A stretch of 37,833 nucleotides of DNA from JADJMO01 sp016794445. Its GTDB lineage: Bacteria > Myxococcota_A > Polyangia > Polyangiales > JADJMO01. Made by a program: the position numbers and the translations under genes. Location of the stretch: assembly GCA_016794445.1 (NCBI GenBank), contig JAEUKC010000278.1:1-37833 (forward strand). Direction: 5' to 3'. Below, in pieces: positions 1 through 8,815 of this stretch; within the stretch, counting starts at the first letter, position 1, and each line of letters opens with the position of its first letter. The notes beneath the pieces were generated by a model, which saw only the letters and a program-made list of their open reading frames with translations, was not told the origin of the DNA and made no database searches.

Positions 1-814
1 TCGCGTTCGGGCTCTTCAGCGGGTGCGCCCATTTCTCCACACCGGCGAACGGCGCGTCGCCCTCGAGGAGCGCCTGCACGGGACCGTCGGTCGACAGCAC
101 CCACACGTCGAGCGCCCGCGGTCCCTTCCCATCGGTGCGCGCGTCTTCGGGCTCGCGGTACGGGTAGAACGGGCGGTCGGTGGTGAACGTCATGCGCAGC
201 GCCTTGGTCGCCACGTCGGTGACGCCGCCGGCGATCTTGAACGCGGTGACGATCCACTTCTTCTGCACGTAGGGCGTGAGCCACGCGGCGAGGGCGGGGC
301 GCATCGGGTAGCCGTGCTCGGTGAGCCACGTGGCGAGCGCCTGGGCGTCGTCGGCCGCGAGGACCACGGCGTCGAGGCCGGCCACGCGCTGGCTGTCGAG
401 CACCCGCACGGCGGTCGGGGCCACGGCGCTGGTCTCGCCGCCCTTGCGACCGAACGTGGTCAGGCACACGGTGCCGAGCTCGAGGTCCTTGTCCAGGACC
501 TCGACGACCCTGGGGCGCGTCGCCCCCTCGAGCTCGGCGAAGATCTGGTCGCTCGTCTCGGCGAGGGTGGGCTTGGTGGGGGTCGGCACGAGGAAGCCGA
601 AGTCCTTTACCGGCTGCCCGTCCTTGCCGACCGCGCCGAAGCGGCCGCGTCGCACGAAGTGCTCGGTGTGGGTCGCGCCCTCCCAGACGAGGAAGGCCTC
701 TTCGCCGTGGATGTCGACGCGGTCGTCGCGGTGGGGCGCGGTCGCGCAGGCGCGCGCCTCGCGCGTGCTGCTCGCGAGCAACACCAGGATCGCGGTGGCG
801 AGGACGTTCCGCAC
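1..814 (-). CDS. DUF2330 domain-containing secreted protein (3' end outside window)
   Basis: Read on the minus strand from a GTG at 814, the frame is open to the left window edge (271 codons seen). It begins with a short signal peptide (MRNVLATAILVLLASS, then an Ala-Cys-Ala stretch) and continues with the DUF2330 pattern: an early HGEEAFLVWEG segment, then FGFLVPTPTKPTLAE, then a conserved FKI stretch followed by a TTDRPFYPYREP segment. DUF2330 proteins are exported proteins of unknown function, common in Myxococcota and Planctomycetes. The GTG is chosen because a TACGCT hexamer (821-826, minus strand) ends exactly 6 nt before it and no in-frame start lies between. It was originally divergent from the GH1 gene at 8830, before the island entered. 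The C-terminus lies outside the window, so a terminal membrane anchor cannot be judged. Confidence 0.85.
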   Translation of the reverse strand, partial: MRNVLATAILVLLASSTREARACATAPHRDDRVDIHGEEAFLVWEGATHTEHFVRRGRFGAVGKDGQPVKDFGFLVPTPTKPTLAETSDQIFAELEGATRPRVVEVLDKDLELGTVCLTTFGRKGGETSAVAPTAVRVLDSQRVAGLDAVVLAADDAQALATWLTEHGYPMRPALAAWLTPYVQKKWIVTAFKIAGGVTDVATKALRMTFTTDRPFYPYREPEDARTDGKGPRALDVWVLSTDGPVQALLEGDAPFAGVEKWAHPLKSPNA

Positions 815-815
815 G

Positions 816-839
816 TGGCGAGCGTAGCCCCATCGGCTA
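816..839. repeat. Left copy of 24-bp direct repeat bounding the RHS island
   Basis: A 24-bp sequence beginning TGGCGAGCGTAG and ending CATCGGCTA is identical, base for base, to 8792-8815; the match stops on both sides (815 differs from 8791, 840 from 8816). It contains the probable minus-strand -10 hexamer (TACGCT) of the DUF2330 gene. Confidence 0.95.
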
Positions 840-871
840 AGCGCAGGAGCTCGGCGCAAGCGATCGACGGC

Positions 872-900
872 TTGACGGTGCTGGCCGAACCCCGTAGAGC
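872..900 (+). promoter_or_regulatory. Candidate sigma70-type promoter for the RHS operon
   Basis: TTGACG (872-877), a 17-bp spacer and TAGAGC (895-900) match the housekeeping promoter layout and lie about 105 bp upstream of the RHS start. This is the best full -35/-10 pair seen in the window and is inside the island, so the island probably carries its own promoter. No other gene-sized feature lies in 840-1005. Confidence 0.5.
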
Positions 901-1005
901 CGATGGCTGGCGCGCTGACGCGGGAGGCGTGTTGTGTGTCGTGCCAGAAACAGGGTGTGCCATCTGTTCGGCACGCCAACGCCCTCCTTTGCCTTGGGAA
1001 CGCCG

Positions 1006-4000
1006 ATGAATGAGCGCAGCAGCCTGAAGCGTGCCGTAGGCCTCATGGTTCTTGTCGGCGCCTGTGGCGGGCGCGTGGACACGCCGCCGCCGCCGCCACC
1101 AGCATCAGACTTTGCTGGTTGCGAGAATGTGGACGGAGTGGCCAAGATCACGCCACTTGTGAGCTGCATTGCGACCGTTGATGGTCGCAACTTCGCGCTA
1201 CTGGGCTACTCGAGTTCAGCGACCGGCCCGGTGGTTGTTCCGAACGGAGGATCGAACAGCGCCGTCGACTCCACGCCGGTCGCCTGGGATGGTAGAGGCG
1301 CGCCGCAGCCGCCGACGTCGTTCGCTCCAGGTGTTCACCTCGCGGCAGCGGCCGTCGGCTTTGGTGGAACCTTGACGTGGACTCTGGGGAGTGCATCTGC
1401 GACCACGGTCGGCGCTCCGTCCTGCCTCGTGTTCGGCACGGGGCCAACTGCGGCGATCGGTCTGCCGACGATGCCGGGCGAACCCCTCGATTCTGTGAAG
1501 CTCGAGCCGGGCGCAGACCTTCCTGCGGAGCCGAGCGTTGCGCCCGATGCTCCCTTGAACGGTGCGGCGCCTGGTGTCTCGGGCGGGGCGTTGACGGTGA
1601 CGAACACCGGCGCAGCGACCTACGAGATCCCGATTGCAGTTCCCGCCGGGCGTATGGGCATGCAGCCGAGTATCGCCCTAACTTACAGCAGTCAGTCGGG
1701 CAACGGCGTGGCTGGTGTCGGATGGAGTCTTCGCGCTGCGTCCATGATCGCAAGGTGCGAGACGAGCTTCCATTCCGGAGATACCTATGGCTACTGCCTC
1801 GACGGCCAGCGCCTGCTCGGGTCGCGGCCGGAGCATGATCCACTGACCAAGGTGACGTCGCGAGAGGATGGGTATCTCGTCGAGCGCGCGAACGGCTTGA
1901 AGCAGTACTACGTTCGCAGCGCTGAGTTGAACTCGCTCGACTGGTCGTCCGTTGCCGCGCTCTTCCCAATGACTCGAGCCGAGGACCCGTCTGGAAATGC
2001 CATCCGCTACGAGTATGCACGGCCGACCGGCACCAAGCGCGACTTCGAAATCCGTGCCATTCACTACAACCTCGATGGCGAGACCGCCCGGCGGCATGTG
2101 CACTTCGACTACGAAGCGCGGCCCGACATGGAGGGCACAAACGCGCTGCCCTACCCGCAGCGGACGCAGCGCCTCGCCAGGATTCGAAGCCTTGTTGACA
2201 CAGCGTCTGGCTCCGAACTCTTCCGAGAATACCGTCTTACGTACACTCTCAGCCCGACCAGCGGTCGGAGTCTCCTAGCTGCCGTCACGGAGTGCGAAGC
2301 GCACGGCGTGTGTAAGCCGCCCCTCGCTCTTCAGTACTCGGACGGTCGGGCAGATGGCCCCGAGTTCGAGGACATGGGGAACTTCTCGACCAACGCCTTC
2401 GAGCCGCTTGCCCCCTACTTCCCCCCGCCGAAGGCTCCCGGAGAACCGCTCACGTACGAAGATCAGGCTCGCACGAACCTCGTCTACGGAGACTTCAACG
2501 GCGATGGCCGCCTGGATTTCCTCGCCTGGCACCACACAGATGGTTGGTGGATTCGCTTCGGCCAATCGGATGGGCGCTTCTCCGCCAGGAAATGGACCAA
2601 TCTTCCGAAGCTAGTCGCGTCGCCGGGGGTGGTCACCAAGGGACCCATGCCCGTTCCCGTTGACTACAACATGGATGGCCGAATGGACCTTGCGGTGCCC
2701 GTGCCCGGGGCCGATGGGTCGCCGGCAACCGCCTGGAAGAAGTGGAGCTATCGAATCTACCGCGCCAACGACTCGGGCGTGTTCGAGCCGACGACGGAGC
2801 CGAGCATCAGCGGTGAGCCTGCCGCGTGGGAGCCCATCCTGTTCGGCGACTTCGAAGGCAACGCATACCCCGAATACAAGAACGGCGCGGCGTTCCCCGT
2901 GCCACACCTTGTTGCCAACAACGGGTACAAGCACAAGCTCCATCGCGTGACGAGCAAGCCCAACGCCATCCTCGACATCGATGGGGACGGCTACTACGAG
3001 GTCTTCGAGGACACGGGGTCGCTGGAGTTCTTGGGGCCGCAGTACTTCACGCTCTTCTCCGGAAGAGCTTGTTCCGACACTGGATCCCCGTTCTACGGGG
3101 ATTGCGGGAGCGGCGAGAAGTTCGTCAAGCCACGGCCGGTTCAGGCGTACTCGCAGCGCTCCCTTCCATGGCTTTCGCTCCGTCGCCTGGGCAGCGGTCG
3201 TCCGGAGCTCCTCTTTTTCACGGGAGATGTCGGCTCGATCGACAACGCGCTCCTGAGATTCAATCCATCTCCGACCGCCTTCAACCCGGTCTTTCTCGAT
3301 GCCCCGACCGGCTTGCCTCGTATCAAGGCGGACCTCCCCGAGCAGCGCGATCGCCTCGCGTGGGCGATGGCAGGAGATGTCGACGGCGACGGTTTCGACG
3401 ACGTGATCCTCCCAATCCCGGCCCCGAACCCGATTGTCAACGGGCAGATGGACCTCCACGTGTATCGGCGACGGATCAAGACGCAGTCCGACCTGCTCGC
3501 CGTCGTGAACAACGGGCTCGGCGATGTCAGCAAGGTCGACTACCAGCTCTTTCAGCAGAAGATCCCCGAGCCAGCATTCCAGGATCCGGAGTGCGTGATG
3601 CCCATCGGCTGCTCTGTGCGTGATCTCTGGGTCGCCACGAAGCATTCGATGCACACGCAGGCGGGGGCCGCGACCCGCAGCATGTCCTTCGAGTACGCTC
3701 AGCCGCGGGTTGACCTCGATGGCAGCGGCCTCTTGGGCTTCAAGTCGTTGAAGGTCACCGACGATCAGACCGGAAAGACAGTTTCGACGACGTATGGCCG
3801 CCTGACGACGCGGGAGTCTGGCGTGTTCGCGTTCGCTGCGTCGCCGACACACGCCGTCGCGCGGGTTCCTCTGAGCGCGAGTCCGCTTCGTGTTCAGGAG
3901 CAGACGACGGACTACGAGTACACGTTCCTTGCGACGGGCGGATCGGTGACAGCACTGCCGAGTTCCATCCACGTGGTCACGACAGAGCGGCTCGGGTCGA

Positions 4001-7000
4001 CGGTGACCACGATAGGTGATCAGACCGAGCGCTTCTCGGAGTACGACGACTATGGCACCGCGGCTCTGCATCGTCTGGATGCGGATCTGGCGGGTGTGCA
4101 TGTCACGACCCGCTACACGCGGAAGCACCTCGTCGCGAAGTGGATTCTGGGCCTGCCGGAGCGCACCGAGACCACCAGCGATGTGCCGGTCGTCGAGACA
4201 CTCCTGCCTGGCAAGGGCCGCGTCACCAGAACCACTTCCAACGAGTTCGACAGCGCCGGTAGGCTCATCAGGAGCGTCCGAGAACCGGAAGGCTCCGCTG
4301 AGCTCAAGCTCACGGTCGAGTACGACTACAACGGTCATGGTCAGCCAACGCGGATTCGAGCGACGGACCTGGCCGGTGGTCGACGAGAGACATTTCTCGT
4401 CTACGACAAGGAGGAGAGCCTGTTCGTTACGGCGGTTGTCAACGCGGCCGGGCACAGGCAAGCGTTCACCTACAACCGCGTCCTTGGAGTGCCGACGGCT
4501 GTGCTCGGCGCGAACGGCGTTGTAGTCCGCCGGCAGTTCGACGGCTTCGGGCAGCTCGTTCACCAGGACAGCCCCAAGTGCACGAGAGCGCCGTGCCCCA
4601 AGGTGGTCGCCGACACCTCGATCCGACGAGTCTTGGGCAAGGGCCCGGCCGAGGCCTTCGCGGTGGTCACGACGACCACGGGCGCTCCGACCTCCGAGGT
4701 AGGGGTTGATCCCCTGCTCCGCGTCGTGCGATCGGAGGTCACAGCGTTCGACGGGACGGCGAGCGCCCCGACGTGGATCAACTACGATCCCATCCACGTC
4801 AATCACCCCGTGCAGGTCATCCGGCTGCCTGACCTCACCACGAGCGATCTCCTGTCCATGGCTGTTTCGACAGCTGCGTACGACAGTCTCGGGCGCCCCA
4901 CTCAGGTGAAGACCCCGGAGCGCGGACTCACCCGCTTTGCCTACAGCGGTCGAACAGAGACCGTCACGAGTTCAACGGGCGCCCAGAGCACCCTGACCCG
5001 GGACGAGCTGGGCCGTGTCGTTCGCAGCGCAACGTTGCTCAGCATCGGTGCTGCACCACCGATCCCTGGCCTCCCGGGAGGCATTGCCACCGAGCAGTCC
5101 ATCACAGGCTACGTCTACGGGGCCTTCGGCGATCTCCTGCACATCCAGGACCAGTCCGGCAATGCGACGGATCTCACGTACGATCGCATCGGCCGCCCGG
5201 TCGTCTCCACCGACCCCGATCACGGCAGCACGCGCACCGACTACGATGCGTTCGGCGACGTCGTTCGCACCGTCGACGCCCTGGGCAGGACCACGACATT
5301 CTCCGTCGACAGCCTCGGGCGCGTCACGGCGACGAAGAGCCCTGACGGGCTGAGCTGCTTCGCGTGGGACGGCTCTCCCCAAGGGGTCGGGCAGCTGGCG
5401 GCGGACCGTTTGGTGCCAGCCGTTGCCGGCGACCCAGAGGTCAGCCATCTGCACAGCTACGATGGGCTTGGCCGGCCGGTCGAGACGATACAGGTTCTGG
5501 ACGGCGCGGCCCTGACCATGGGGCTCGAGTACGATTCCAATGGGCGTCCGAAGTCGACGCGCTATCCCAACGGCTTCGTCGCTCGGTTCAGCTACACGCC
5601 AGGAGGCTATCTCTCCACGATCAGCGACACGGCTGGGGGCATGCTCTGGCGCGAGGGTAAGCAGAACCTGCTCGGCAAGACGGAACTCGAAGGCTTCGGT
5701 GATGGGTACATCACCAGCCACACCTACGACAACAAGAGTCGACTCCCAAAGGAGAAGGTGACCTTCCGACTCTTGCAGACCGAGGAACTCGAGCACTTCC
5801 AGTATCAGTGGAACCCGGACGGTACGCTGGCAGCTCAGCGCGACATTGCGGACCCCGATCGAAGCACGTGGGAGCACTTCGACTACGACCGTGGCCAGCG
5901 GCTGACTCGTTGGTTCGGCACGGCGTTCGACGTGCAGTTCACCTACGACCCGACAGGCAACCTACTCCAGCGGTTGTCGACTGGGTCGGGCGTGACGACG
6001 GCTACCACGTACACGCCGAATGCCGCTGGCGGACCCCAACCGCATGGGCTCCAGTCGTCCTCAGAAGGCACCTATGCCTACGACGCCACTGGCAACGAGA
6101 TCGCTGCCCCCGGTCGTTCGATCGAGTGGACTGCGTTTCACCTTCCCCGGAAGGTGACCTCGGCGGCCGCCTCGACTCGGTACGGGTACGATGCCATGGG
6201 GCAGCGTGTCCTGGAGACGCAGGGCTCGACGCGAGTGCGTCACTTCGGTTCCGCCTACGAAGAACGGTCCAACGGGGTGGGAGCTGTCGAACAGGTCGTC
6301 ACCATCGGCAACGGCCGCAGCGTCGTGGCGCAAATCACGACCGGGACGACCTCGTCCACCCGCTTCTTCCACACCGACCATCTTGGATCGGTTCACATTG
6401 GTACGAGTGCGTCGGGCGCCGTGCTTGAGCGGCGACGGTACGAGCCATTCGGTCGGCAGGTCGAATCGGCGAAGCCCACGCTGTCGAAGGTGGCCACCGA
6501 CGCGATTGGGTTCACGGGTCACGACAACGACGTGGCGCACGGCCTCATCGACATGAAGGGGCGAATCTACGACCCCGGAACGGCTCGATTCCTCTCGCCA
6601 GATCCGGTTACGGAGCTGTTCTCACCCCTGGGGTTCAACCGCTACTCATATGTCGGGAACGATCCGATCAATCGACGCGATCCAACCGGTTTCTGCGCCG
6701 ACGAGCTGAGTAGAGGTGCAAGCAACCCGTGCGCGCCTTGGAGTGCTGGGCCAGAGAAGCCGGCAGGCCCACCTCCATACGAGAATCCAGACCCCGGAGA
6801 GCTCAGCTATCCAAGCAACAACGTCTCGCCCGGAGCCATGGGTACGCACAAGCCTGCACCGTCGCCGCCGCCTAAGGTTGCGCCTAGTGCAGCGAATAGC
6901 GGTAGCTCGCAGGGCCCCAGCCCTAAGGCGGGCGCCAGTCTACTGCCGGGCTGCGGATGCGGGTCGAACCCGCTGGCCTCGTATGGCGTCAACAACTGGC

Positions 7001-7629
7001 TCGAGCTCGAGATGGCCGTTGGTAAGGCCTACACGCAAGGGGACCTGAAGCGCATAGCTCAGATGGATGCTGTCTACACCGAGCTCGGGATGCTTGGGCT
7101 GATGGTGTTGCCAGCCGGCTGGGCGATTCGGGGAGCTGTGCTGGTGGGTCGGTTGGGTTGGGGTTTTCGGGCGCTCGGGGTATTGGGTGGAGCGACGGTC
7201 TTCGCAACGACGCCCAATCATGATGCTCCCGGCACAACACATCGACTCGTTCTTGGCGTTTCGCTGCTAGGATTCGGCGGTGGAGCCTTTGGCTTCACCG
7301 AGGGGCCGGGCGGAACAAGACTCGTTGAGGTCAGCAGATGGGGAAGGCCTGGGCTACAGCCTGGAGATTGGGTCATGAGAGGCGGCAGGACCCGATGGAA
7401 CTACTTCTGGTCGTTCAAGTGGCAGCCCGGTGCGGGTAACCAGTTCGCGCCGTTCCGTTCCGGGGAGTCATTCTTGGTGCCAGAGGCTAGTGTCACGTGG
7501 CCCCGTGGCTGGGGTCTGGATGGTTGGTTCAAGGGGCTCTTTGGGCAACGGAGATACGTGCCGCTTGAACTGCCACCCCCAAGTCCGCCTACGTTGCTTC
7601 CACCTCCGAGTCTGCCACCGGCATTCTAG
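1006..7629 (+). CDS. SpvB/TcdB/RHS-repeat polymorphic toxin lipoprotein
   Basis: A 2207-aa protein. MNERSSLKRAVGLMVLVGAC is a lipoprotein signal with a lipobox-like VGAC, so Sec export and lipidation are likely; the upstream in-frame ATG at 934 would bury this signal. Domains in order: SpvB-type N-terminal domain (about 194-275), FG-GAP/VCBS-like repeats with DFNGDGRLDF-type motifs (about 490-820), a TcdB-like middle region starting LLAVVNNGLGDVSKVDY (about 832), YD/RHS repeats (YDSLGRP, YDRIGRP, YDAFG; about 1080-1780), and an RHS core (HTDHLGSVH to RFLSPDPV, NRYSYVGNDPIN) closing at DPTG (1892-1895). In RHS toxins the DPxG region is where the C-terminal toxin is released. The remaining 312 aa have a Pro/Ser-rich linker, a hydrophobic stretch and a terminal module beginning VSRWGRPGLQPGDWVM (about 2108), followed by a Pro-rich tail. 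I have the impression this module recurs in other RHS proteins and may be ADP-ribosyltransferase-like, but cannot confirm it. Confidence 0.88.
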   Translation: MNERSSLKRAVGLMVLVGACGGRVDTPPPPPPASDFAGCENVDGVAKITPLVSCIATVDGRNFALLGYSSSATGPVVVPNGGSNSAVDSTPVAWDGRGAPQPPTSFAPGVHLAAAAVGFGGTLTWTLGSASATTVGAPSCLVFGTGPTAAIGLPTMPGEPLDSVKLEPGADLPAEPSVAPDAPLNGAAPGVSGGALTVTNTGAATYEIPIAVPAGRMGMQPSIALTYSSQSGNGVAGVGWSLRAASMIARCETSFHSGDTYGYCLDGQRLLGSRPEHDPLTKVTSREDGYLVERANGLKQYYVRSAELNSLDWSSVAALFPMTRAEDPSGNAIRYEYARPTGTKRDFEIRAIHYNLDGETARRHVHFDYEARPDMEGTNALPYPQRTQRLARIRSLVDTASGSELFREYRLTYTLSPTSGRSLLAAVTECEAHGVCKPPLALQYSDGRADGPEFEDMGNFSTNAFEPLAPYFPPPKAPGEPLTYEDQARTNLVYGDFNGDGRLDFLAWHHTDGWWIRFGQSDGRFSARKWTNLPKLVASPGVVTKGPMPVPVDYNMDGRMDLAVPVPGADGSPATAWKKWSYRIYRANDSGVFEPTTEPSISGEPAAWEPILFGDFEGNAYPEYKNGAAFPVPHLVANNGYKHKLHRVTSKPNAILDIDGDGYYEVFEDTGSLEFLGPQYFTLFSGRACSDTGSPFYGDCGSGEKFVKPRPVQAYSQRSLPWLSLRRLGSGRPELLFFTGDVGSIDNALLRFNPSPTAFNPVFLDAPTGLPRIKADLPEQRDRLAWAMAGDVDGDGFDDVILPIPAPNPIVNGQMDLHVYRRRIKTQSDLLAVVNNGLGDVSKVDYQLFQQKIPEPAFQDPECVMPIGCSVRDLWVATKHSMHTQAGAATRSMSFEYAQPRVDLDGSGLLGFKSLKVTDDQTGKTVSTTYGRLTTRESGVFAFAASPTHAVARVPLSASPLRVQEQTTDYEYTFLATGGSVTALPSSIHVVTTERLGSTVTTIGDQTERFSEYDDYGTAALHRLDADLAGVHVTTRYTRKHLVAKWILGLPERTETTSDVPVVETLLPGKGRVTRTTSNEFDSAGRLIRSVREPEGSAELKLTVEYDYNGHGQPTRIRATDLAGGRRETFLVYDKEESLFVTAVVNAAGHRQAFTYNRVLGVPTAVLGANGVVVRRQFDGFGQLVHQDSPKCTRAPCPKVVADTSIRRVLGKGPAEAFAVVTTTTGAPTSEVGVDPLLRVVRSEVTAFDGTASAPTWINYDPIHVNHPVQVIRLPDLTTSDLLSMAVSTAAYDSLGRPTQVKTPERGLTRFAYSGRTETVTSSTGAQSTLTRDELGRVVRSATLLSIGAAPPIPGLPGGIATEQSITGYVYGAFGDLLHIQDQSGNATDLTYDRIGRPVVSTDPDHGSTRTDYDAFGDVVRTVDALGRTTTFSVDSLGRVTATKSPDGLSCFAWDGSPQGVGQLAADRLVPAVAGDPEVSHLHSYDGLGRPVETIQVLDGAALTMGLEYDSNGRPKSTRYPNGFVARFSYTPGGYLSTISDTAGGMLWREGKQNLLGKTELEGFGDGYITSHTYDNKSRLPKEKVTFRLLQTEELEHFQYQWNPDGTLAAQRDIADPDRSTWEHFDYDRGQRLTRWFGTAFDVQFTYDPTGNLLQRLSTGSGVTTATTYTPNAAGGPQPHGLQSSSEGTYAYDATGNEIAAPGRSIEWTAFHLPRKVTSAAASTRYGYDAMGQRVLETQGSTRVRHFGSAYEERSNGVGAVEQVVTIGNGRSVVAQITTGTTSSTRFFHTDHLGSVHIGTSASGAVLERRRYEPFGRQVESAKPTLSKVATDAIGFTGHDNDVAHGLIDMKGRIYDPGTARFLSPDPVTELFSPLGFNRYSYVGNDPINRRDPTGFCADELSRGASNPCAPWSAGPEKPAGPPPYENPDPGELSYPSNNVSPGAMGTHKPAPSPPPKVAPSAANSGSSQGPSPKAGASLLPGCGCGSNPLASYGVNNWLELEMAVGKAYTQGDLKRIAQMDAVYTELGMLGLMVLPAGWAIRGAVLVGRLGWGFRALGVLGGATVFATTPNHDAPGTTHRLVLGVSLLGFGGGAFGFTEGPGGTRLVEVSRWGRPGLQPGDWVMRGGRTRWNYFWSFKWQPGAGNQFAPFRSGESFLVPEASVTWPRGWGLDGWFKGLFGQRRYVPLELPPPSPPTLLPPPSLPPAF

Positions 7630-7635
7630 GCAAAC

Positions 7636-7938
7636 ATGGACCTCGTAACCGTTCTTCGCTGGGCCGCTGCTGCACTTCTTGCGTGTGGCGCGCTGTGGCT
7701 TTCGATCGTCAACTGGCTAGCGCTAGTGCGTCGCTTTACTCGGCAGAGTGCGCCGTCCTGGATCCCCCTGGTTGGCGGTCTGCTCGGTGCCGCGGCTGTG
7801 CTAGTGGAACCAACTGGGCGACTGGCTCGGTTCTGGTGGACACCATTCTTGTTGGACGCCGGGTCAGTACCGGGCTTTCTCACCACGGCAGTCTGGCTGG
7901 CCGTGAAGAGACCTGGTTCGACGGGTTCCTCACCGTGA
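7636..7938 (+). CDS. Small membrane protein, probable immunity protein of the RHS toxin
   Basis: A 100-aa protein with three hydrophobic segments (about 5-30, 41-60 and 66-90) and a central SWIPLVGGLLGA ... FWWTPFLLDAGS pattern. It starts 6 nt after the RHS stop codon on the same strand, the standard place for the cognate immunity gene of a polymorphic toxin. If the toxin acts in the cytoplasm, a membrane immunity protein would be unusual; if it acts at or across the inner membrane, it fits. Its stop overlaps a possible GTG start (7935) of the next gene, so the three genes probably form one operon. Function is inferred from position, not from a recognised catalytic or binding motif. Confidence 0.7.
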   Translation: MDLVTVLRWAAAALLACGALWLSIVNWLALVRRFTRQSAPSWIPLVGGLLGAAAVLVEPTGRLARFWWTPFLLDAGSVPGFLTTAVWLAVKRPGSTGSSP

Positions 7939-7949
7939 TCGAGCCTCCG

Positions 7950-8780
7950 ATGGTGGCAGAGAGGTCCGGGATCTCATGTCGAACAGCTCCGTTATTCTGG
8001 AGCATTGTCTTGATTGCGCTCAGCCCACTCGGGCTAGGGGGTTGTGGCAGTCAAGACGCAAGACCTCTCGAACCTTGCGACTCCAGTTCGCCGACGACGT
8101 GCTGCCATCTCGGTCTCGACTTCGCCTGCTACCAGGGGGTCTGCAAGACGCACCCGCGGGGCCTCGACAAGTCGCGCGCAAGCCTGCAAAACCGCGCTGA
8201 GACCTGCCTTGCGACACCGACGTGCCCGACTCCCGTCATCGGCTACCCCGGCTGCAGTTGCGATCCGCTCCCGGCTGGCACGGCCGAAACGGGCGTCACG
8301 GGTCTGCCCGAGGCATGCACGGACGCAGACTGTCTCGCTTCGTTCACGGCCTTGGTCATCGGCCACGTGCTGCGCCGAACCGTCTCCAAGTGCGAGGTCA
8401 TGTCCACTGCAACCAAGCTCGTGACCGAGCTGGACGGCGCTTGCTGCGCCGCGGGAGCAAGCTGCCGCTTCGACGACACCGAGTTGGTGACCTCCGTTCT
8501 CAAGTCGTTCAGCATCGGGGCGCGGTTTGGTGTGGGAATCCCCGTAGACCAGCTTCCCACCATCGTTCGCCAGGAAGTGGCCAACGGTCGCCCGGTTCTG
8601 CTGGACACCTACCGACCTGAGCTTTCCGCCGACGAGTTCCTGCTCGTCGTCGGCACCACAGCCACGGGGTTCCGCGTGATCACCACGAAGGGTGTGGAAG
8701 AGCGGGCCCCAGCCGAGGTGTTCGCGAAGCAGACCCTGATGGTCCACATGATCGCCGCGCCGAGCCGCTGTCAGTTCTGA
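7950..8780 (+). CDS. Lipoprotein with degenerate papain-like (C39/AvrRpt2-type) domain
   Basis: About 276 aa from ATG 7950; GTG 7935, which overlaps the previous stop, is an alternative. The N-terminus is a lipoprotein signal ending LGLGGC. A Cys-rich region (CCHLGLDFACYQGVC) follows. The C-terminal half has the layout of papain-like bacterial peptidases: Cys128 in DCLASFTALVIGH, then 20 residues on a SKCEV segment (families usually have QCEIA), a CC pair, and VANGRPVLLD followed by LLVVG. The position that normally carries the catalytic His (HFVVV) reads DEFLLVV here, with Glu229 in the His place. The fold is therefore likely but peptidase activity is doubtful. It is the last gene of the RHS island and could be a periplasmic protective or binding protein. 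The fold call is by eye only. Confidence 0.6.
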   Translation: MVAERSGISCRTAPLFWSIVLIALSPLGLGGCGSQDARPLEPCDSSSPTTCCHLGLDFACYQGVCKTHPRGLDKSRASLQNRAETCLATPTCPTPVIGYPGCSCDPLPAGTAETGVTGLPEACTDADCLASFTALVIGHVLRRTVSKCEVMSTATKLVTELDGACCAAGASCRFDDTELVTSVLKSFSIGARFGVGIPVDQLPTIVRQEVANGRPVLLDTYRPELSADEFLLVVGTTATGFRVITTKGVEERAPAEVFAKQTLMVHMIAAPSRCQF

Positions 8781-8791
8781 GGCGTCCCTAC

Positions 8792-8815
8792 TGGCGAGCG
8801 TAGCCCCATCGGCTA
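8792..8815. repeat. Right copy of 24-bp direct repeat bounding the RHS island
   Basis: Identical to 816-839. The last two bases (TA, 8814-8815) start the probable -10 hexamer of the GH1 gene, so this copy preserves the GH1 promoter while the left copy preserves the DUF2330 promoter. Confidence 0.95.

Larger units (their letters stand above)
840..8791. mobile_element. RHS toxin island inserted between two divergent genes
   Basis: The segment between the two 24-bp repeats holds only three plus-strand genes (RHS lipoprotein, small membrane protein, papain-like lipoprotein) and is visibly richer in A/T at third codon positions than either flank. Removing it together with one repeat copy leaves DUF2330 and GH1 divergent with 15 nt of spacer visible between 814 and the second copy's left edge collapsed, and about 39 bp between start codons in total, a normal compact arrangement. 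No integrase, transposase or terminal inverted repeat is visible, so the mechanism is unknown: homologous exchange, site-specific integration in trans, or a long target-site duplication are all possible. Confidence 0.7.

Noticed and set aside
934..1005. Upstream ATG of the RHS gene
   Set aside because: It would place 24 residues before a well-formed lipoprotein signal peptide; ATG 1006 is better.
840..8791. Transposon with terminal inverted repeats
   Set aside because: I see no inverted repeat at the inner ends and no transposase or integrase gene; only the direct repeat is supported.
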